Shown one piece after another: positions 15,265-17,388 of a stretch of 17,388 nucleotides of DNA. A program made the translations under genes and the position numbers. Each line of letters opens with the position of its first letter. Position 1 is the first letter of the stretch. Where the stretch lies: positions 1 through 17,388 of the forward strand of contig VXPI01000364.1 of assembly GCA_009839585.1 (NCBI GenBank), read 5' to 3'. The DNA is from Gammaproteobacteria bacterium. GTDB taxonomy: Bacteria > Pseudomonadota > Gammaproteobacteria > Arenicellales > Poriferihabitantaceae. Below the pieces are notes generated by a model. It was given only the letters and a program-made list of their open reading frames with translations. It did no database searches and had not been told where the DNA came from.

Positions 15265-15715
15265 TATCCTGACCATACAAAAATTGCCCAATCAGTGTTT
15301 CGAGTTGGACTGCCGATTGCGTGAATTCCATTTCGCCGCCTTCTTCCAGATAAAATTCCGATGACCCCGGCGATAAACCGACAAATTGCGCACCCAGCAG
15401 GCCAGAAGTCAGGATTGATGCCCCTGTATCATCCGGGAGTTCATCATATTGGCTGTCAATATCCATACTGACCACAGGAATATATTCTTCAGGATCAATT
15501 CGAATGCTGGCCACTCGACCAACCCGAACGCCGCCAATCATAATCGGAGCGTTTTGTGCCAGGCCACCCACGTTCTCGAATCTGGCTTCAATTCGGTAGG
15601 TATCGCGAGAACCGATTCCTGTATCGGTAACCTGCACAGCGAGCATTGCCAGAGCAGCGATGCCTGACAGCAAGAAAACGCCAACCCAGATTTCGATTCA
15701 TTTATATGAACGCAT
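15257..15715 (-). CDS. mlaD: MlaD MCE-domain lipid transporter subunit, in-frame TGA at codon 6
   Basis: MlaD is the inner-membrane-anchored, hexameric MCE-domain subunit that hands lipid to MlaC. The full frame is 152 codons from ATG 15715, which sits seven bases after the mlaE stop with CAGG upstream. The N-terminus reads MRSYK, then TGA (15700-15698), then IEIWVGVFLLSGIAALAMLA, the standard MlaD membrane anchor with one codon replaced by a stop. The MCE domain is intact (FENVGGLAQNAPIMIGGVRV, then GRVASI, DDTGASILTSGLLGAQFVGL), as is the C-terminal helix TQSAVQLETLIGQFLY. Without readthrough the only listed start is TTG 15673, which would cut off half the membrane helix. CGA to TGA is the likely single change. 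Either the gene is broken, the stop is bypassed, or the base is a sequence error. Confidence 0.95.
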
Positions 15716-15722
15716 AACCTGA

Positions 15723-16499
15723 TCACTCTCCAATCATCAGGGCAGTCACGAGGTAGTCACTGGCCAGTACCGTCAACGATGACCAGACCACGGTGCGGGT
15801 CGTTGCCCTGCTGATCCCTTCTGAATTCGGTGGTGAATTATAGCCCTCATACAACGCTATCCACATCACAATAAACCCAAATACGATACTCTTGATTACG
15901 CCATTGAAAACATCCTTAACCAAGTCAACGCCCGACTGCATCGAGTGCCAGTAAACTCCCGAATCTATTCCGAATTGACCATGACCGACCAGATAGCCCC
16001 CCAGAATGCCAACAGCACTGAACAGGGCAGCGAGAATCGGTAACGATATTATACCCGCAACAAAACGCGGGCCTATGATGCGCTTGATCGGATCAATCGC
16101 CATCATCTCCATGGCTGCGAGTTGTTCAGTTGCCTTCATCAGGCCAATTTCTGCCGTCAGGGCAGATCCGGCACGTCCGGCAAATAGCAAAGCGGATAGA
16201 ACCGGCCCCAATTCCCGGACCAGAGACAGGGCGACGATAAGGCCCAGATTCGATTCAGCGCTGAAATTGACCAGTTGATAGTATCCTTGCAGCCCGAGTA
16301 CCATGCCAACAAACAATCCTGAAACAACGGTAATCAGCATCGTCAGCACACCAACCGCATACAGTTGTTCCACAATAAGCCGGCTTCTCGAAAGGCTGGC
16401 GACTGCGCCTTTTAGCGCACTTCCCAAAAACAGTAACGAAGATCCCAAATGGATTGTGAAATTAATCCCCTGCTGTCCGAGCTTCGCAACCAAATCCAT
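15723..16499 (-). CDS. mlaE: MlaE permease subunit of the Mla lipid transporter
   Basis: MlaE is the integral inner-membrane permease of the ABC-type phospholipid transporter; the product has 258 residues, normal for the family. It has an N-terminal amphipathic helix and about five membrane spans, including LTMLITVVSGLFVGMVLGLQ, PILAALFSAVGILGGYLVGH and IVFGFIVMWIALYEGY. The highly conserved cytoplasmic loop RELGPVLSALLFAGRAGSAL followed by AEIG.MKATEQLAAMEMMAIDP is complete. ATG 16499 starts two bases after the mlaF stop, with AGGA upstream. It is intact, unlike its neighbour mlaD. Confidence 0.98.
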   Translation of the reverse strand: MDLVAKLGQQGINFTIHLGSSLLFLGSALKGAVASLSRSRLIVEQLYAVGVLTMLITVVSGLFVGMVLGLQGYYQLVNFSAESNLGLIVALSLVRELGPVLSALLFAGRAGSALTAEIGLMKATEQLAAMEMMAIDPIKRIIGPRFVAGIISLPILAALFSAVGILGGYLVGHGQFGIDSGVYWHSMQSGVDLVKDVFNGVIKSIVFGFIVMWIALYEGYNSPPNSEGISRATTRTVVWSSLTVLASDYLVTALMIGE

Positions 16500-16501
16500 A
16501 G

Positions 16502-17311
16502 TCAGATATCCTGCAAGTCTTCAAGATAGTCCCGGGCTGGATAATGAAATCGAACCGGACCGTCGGACAATCCCTGCATGAACTGTTCAATGGCAGGGTC
16601 ACTATGCGCGATCATTTGATCCGGCGTACCGTGTGCAGATACTATTCCACGATCAAGCAGATACATGTAATCCGCAATTTCGCATCCCTCCTTGACATCA
16701 TGAGTAACCACAATCGATGTCAGGTTAAGGGCATCGTTCAGATTTCTGATCAATTTAAGGATAATGCCCATGGATACCGGATCAAGGCCAACAAACGGTT
16801 CATCGTACATCACAATCAGAGGATCAAGCACGATGGCTCTGGCTAGTGCAACCCGGCGAGCCATACCACCGGAGAGTTCTGAAATCTGCATATCACCGGC
16901 TCCCCGCAGTCCTACCATTTCGAGTTTGGTTAATACCTGAATTCGAATCAATGGCTCTTGCAGCTCCGTGGTCTCGCGCAACGGGAACGCCACGTTATCG
17001 AATACATTAAGATCGGTGAGCAAGGCATTTTGCTGAAACAGCATGCCCATTTTGCGGCGCATTTTGTATAGTGACGGCCCCGGTTTGGCGAATACGGGCT
17101 GGCCATCGAATTCCAGGTTTCCGGAGGTGGACACCAGCCGCCCTCCAAGCAAGCCAAGAAAAGTGGATTTGCCACACCCGCTCGGCCCCATGATCACGGT
17201 CACCTTGCCGCGGGGTATACGCAGATTCAGGCCTTCGAATATCGGGCGGTCACGGTATGCAAAATGGATATCGCTGGCCTTTACAATGAAGTCTTCCGAA
17301 GTATGTTGCAT
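16502..17311 (-). CDS. mlaF: MlaF ATPase subunit of the Mla lipid transporter
   Basis: This is the cytoplasmic ABC ATPase that powers the MlaFEDB lipid transporter; it has 269 residues. Walker A GPSGCGKST is at 42-50, the Q-loop (LFQQNALL) near 91-98, the signature LSGGMARR at 146-153 (a Met/Ala version typical of MlaF), Walker B LIVMYDEP at 165-172, and the switch VTHD at 202-205. The C-terminal tail (GLSDGPVRFHYPARDYLEDL) is the MlaF extension that grips the neighbouring subunit. ATG 17311 has only a weak ribosome binding site. It is the first gene of the operon; GATAAT about 18 bases before the ATG could be a -10 element but has no good -35. Confidence 0.98.
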   Translation of the reverse strand: MQHTSEDFIVKASDIHFAYRDRPIFEGLNLRIPRGKVTVIMGPSGCGKSTFLGLLGGRLVSTSGNLEFDGQPVFAKPGPSLYKMRRKMGMLFQQNALLTDLNVFDNVAFPLRETTELQEPLIRIQVLTKLEMVGLRGAGDMQISELSGGMARRVALARAIVLDPLIVMYDEPFVGLDPVSMGIILKLIRNLNDALNLTSIVVTHDVKEGCEIADYMYLLDRGIVSAHGTPDQMIAHSDPAIEQFMQGLSDGPVRFHYPARDYLEDLQDI

Positions 17312-17343
17312 AGGAATCTGATTATCGGGTGGCTAGTTAGTGC

Positions 17344-17372
17344 TTGCCAGAAAAGGGGGATTGTGGTATTAT
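17344..17372 (+). promoter_or_regulatory. Sigma-70 promoter for a divergent gene beyond the window
   Basis: TTGCCA (17344-17349), a 17-base spacer and TATTAT (17367-17372) match the sigma-70 consensus at 10 of 12 positions. It points right, away from mlaF. The ATGs at 17375 and 17379 are too close to the -10 to be its normal start, so the gene must begin further right. In E. coli the genes divergent from mlaF are yrbG and kdsD; that neighbour is only a guess here. Confidence 0.5.
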
Positions 17373-17388
17373 TCATGAATGAAAACAA

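Noticed and set aside
6916..15700. TGA reassigned to tryptophan or selenocysteine, explaining the in-frame TGAs
   Set aside because: TGA is a clear normal stop in mlaF, mlaE, mlaC, mlaB and both helicase-nuclease genes, where reading on would run into overlapping genes. TGG is used for tryptophan throughout, and neither TGA sits in a known selenoprotein context.
1..17388. CRISPR array, tRNA, rRNA, insertion sequence or prophage genes
   Set aside because: I found no regularly spaced repeats, no tRNA-like cloverleaf, no rRNA segment and no transposase or integrase motifs on either strand.

Overview
The window looks like chromosomal DNA from a mid-GC Gammaproteobacterium. The grounds are a complete Mla lipid-transport operon followed by ibaG and grxD, an HtpG-type Hsp90, a Tag glycosylase, and the two-subunit AddAB-like helicase-nuclease pair (UvrD-like plus a ~900-residue 'probable DNA repair protein') that I associate with this class. 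The species cannot be named from the sequence.

Layout, left to right. (1) 1-1957, minus: the 5' two thirds of a large PHP-domain/SMC-like ATPase of the TrlF family, often seen in accessory or defence regions; it runs off the left edge. (2) 1958-3113: sparse DNA with a nested inverted repeat, an 18-bp tandem duplication, the frameshifted remains of a small secreted-protein gene (2798-2310, minus), and a near-consensus sigma-32 promoter. (3) 3114-5072, plus: htpG, read from that promoter; its 3' end overlaps the convergent tag gene (5667-5050, minus) by 23 bp. (4) 5668-5916: nothing recognised. (5) 7281-5917, minus: a damaged accessory cassette of two genes. The first is an unknown protein of about 276 codons cut by one in-frame TGA; the second is a HEPN-like protein of about 181 codons cut by a -1 frameshift. 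(6) 13424-7318, minus: the AddB-like Fe-S nuclease and the AddA-like helicase-nuclease, translationally coupled. (7) 17311-13648, minus: mlaF-mlaE-mlaD-mlaC-mlaB-ibaG-grxD, closely packed and mostly overlapping. A good sigma-70 promoter on the plus strand at the right edge points out of the window to a divergent gene.

How the genes work together. MlaFEDB is the inner-membrane ABC complex and MlaC the periplasmic lipid carrier that together keep the outer membrane asymmetric. IbaG (BolA family) and the CGFS glutaredoxin GrxD are known partners in [2Fe-2S] handling. Just downstream lies a nuclease with the four-cysteine signature of an AddB-type iron-sulfur cluster.

The most striking feature is the number of broken genes: mlaD has an in-frame TGA at codon 6, the accessory cassette has a TGA and a frameshift, and the secreted-protein gene has at least three frameshifts. 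The long essential-looking genes (htpG, the helicase-nuclease pair, mlaE, mlaF) are intact. This fits either early genome erosion or scattered sequence errors, and read-level data would separate the two.
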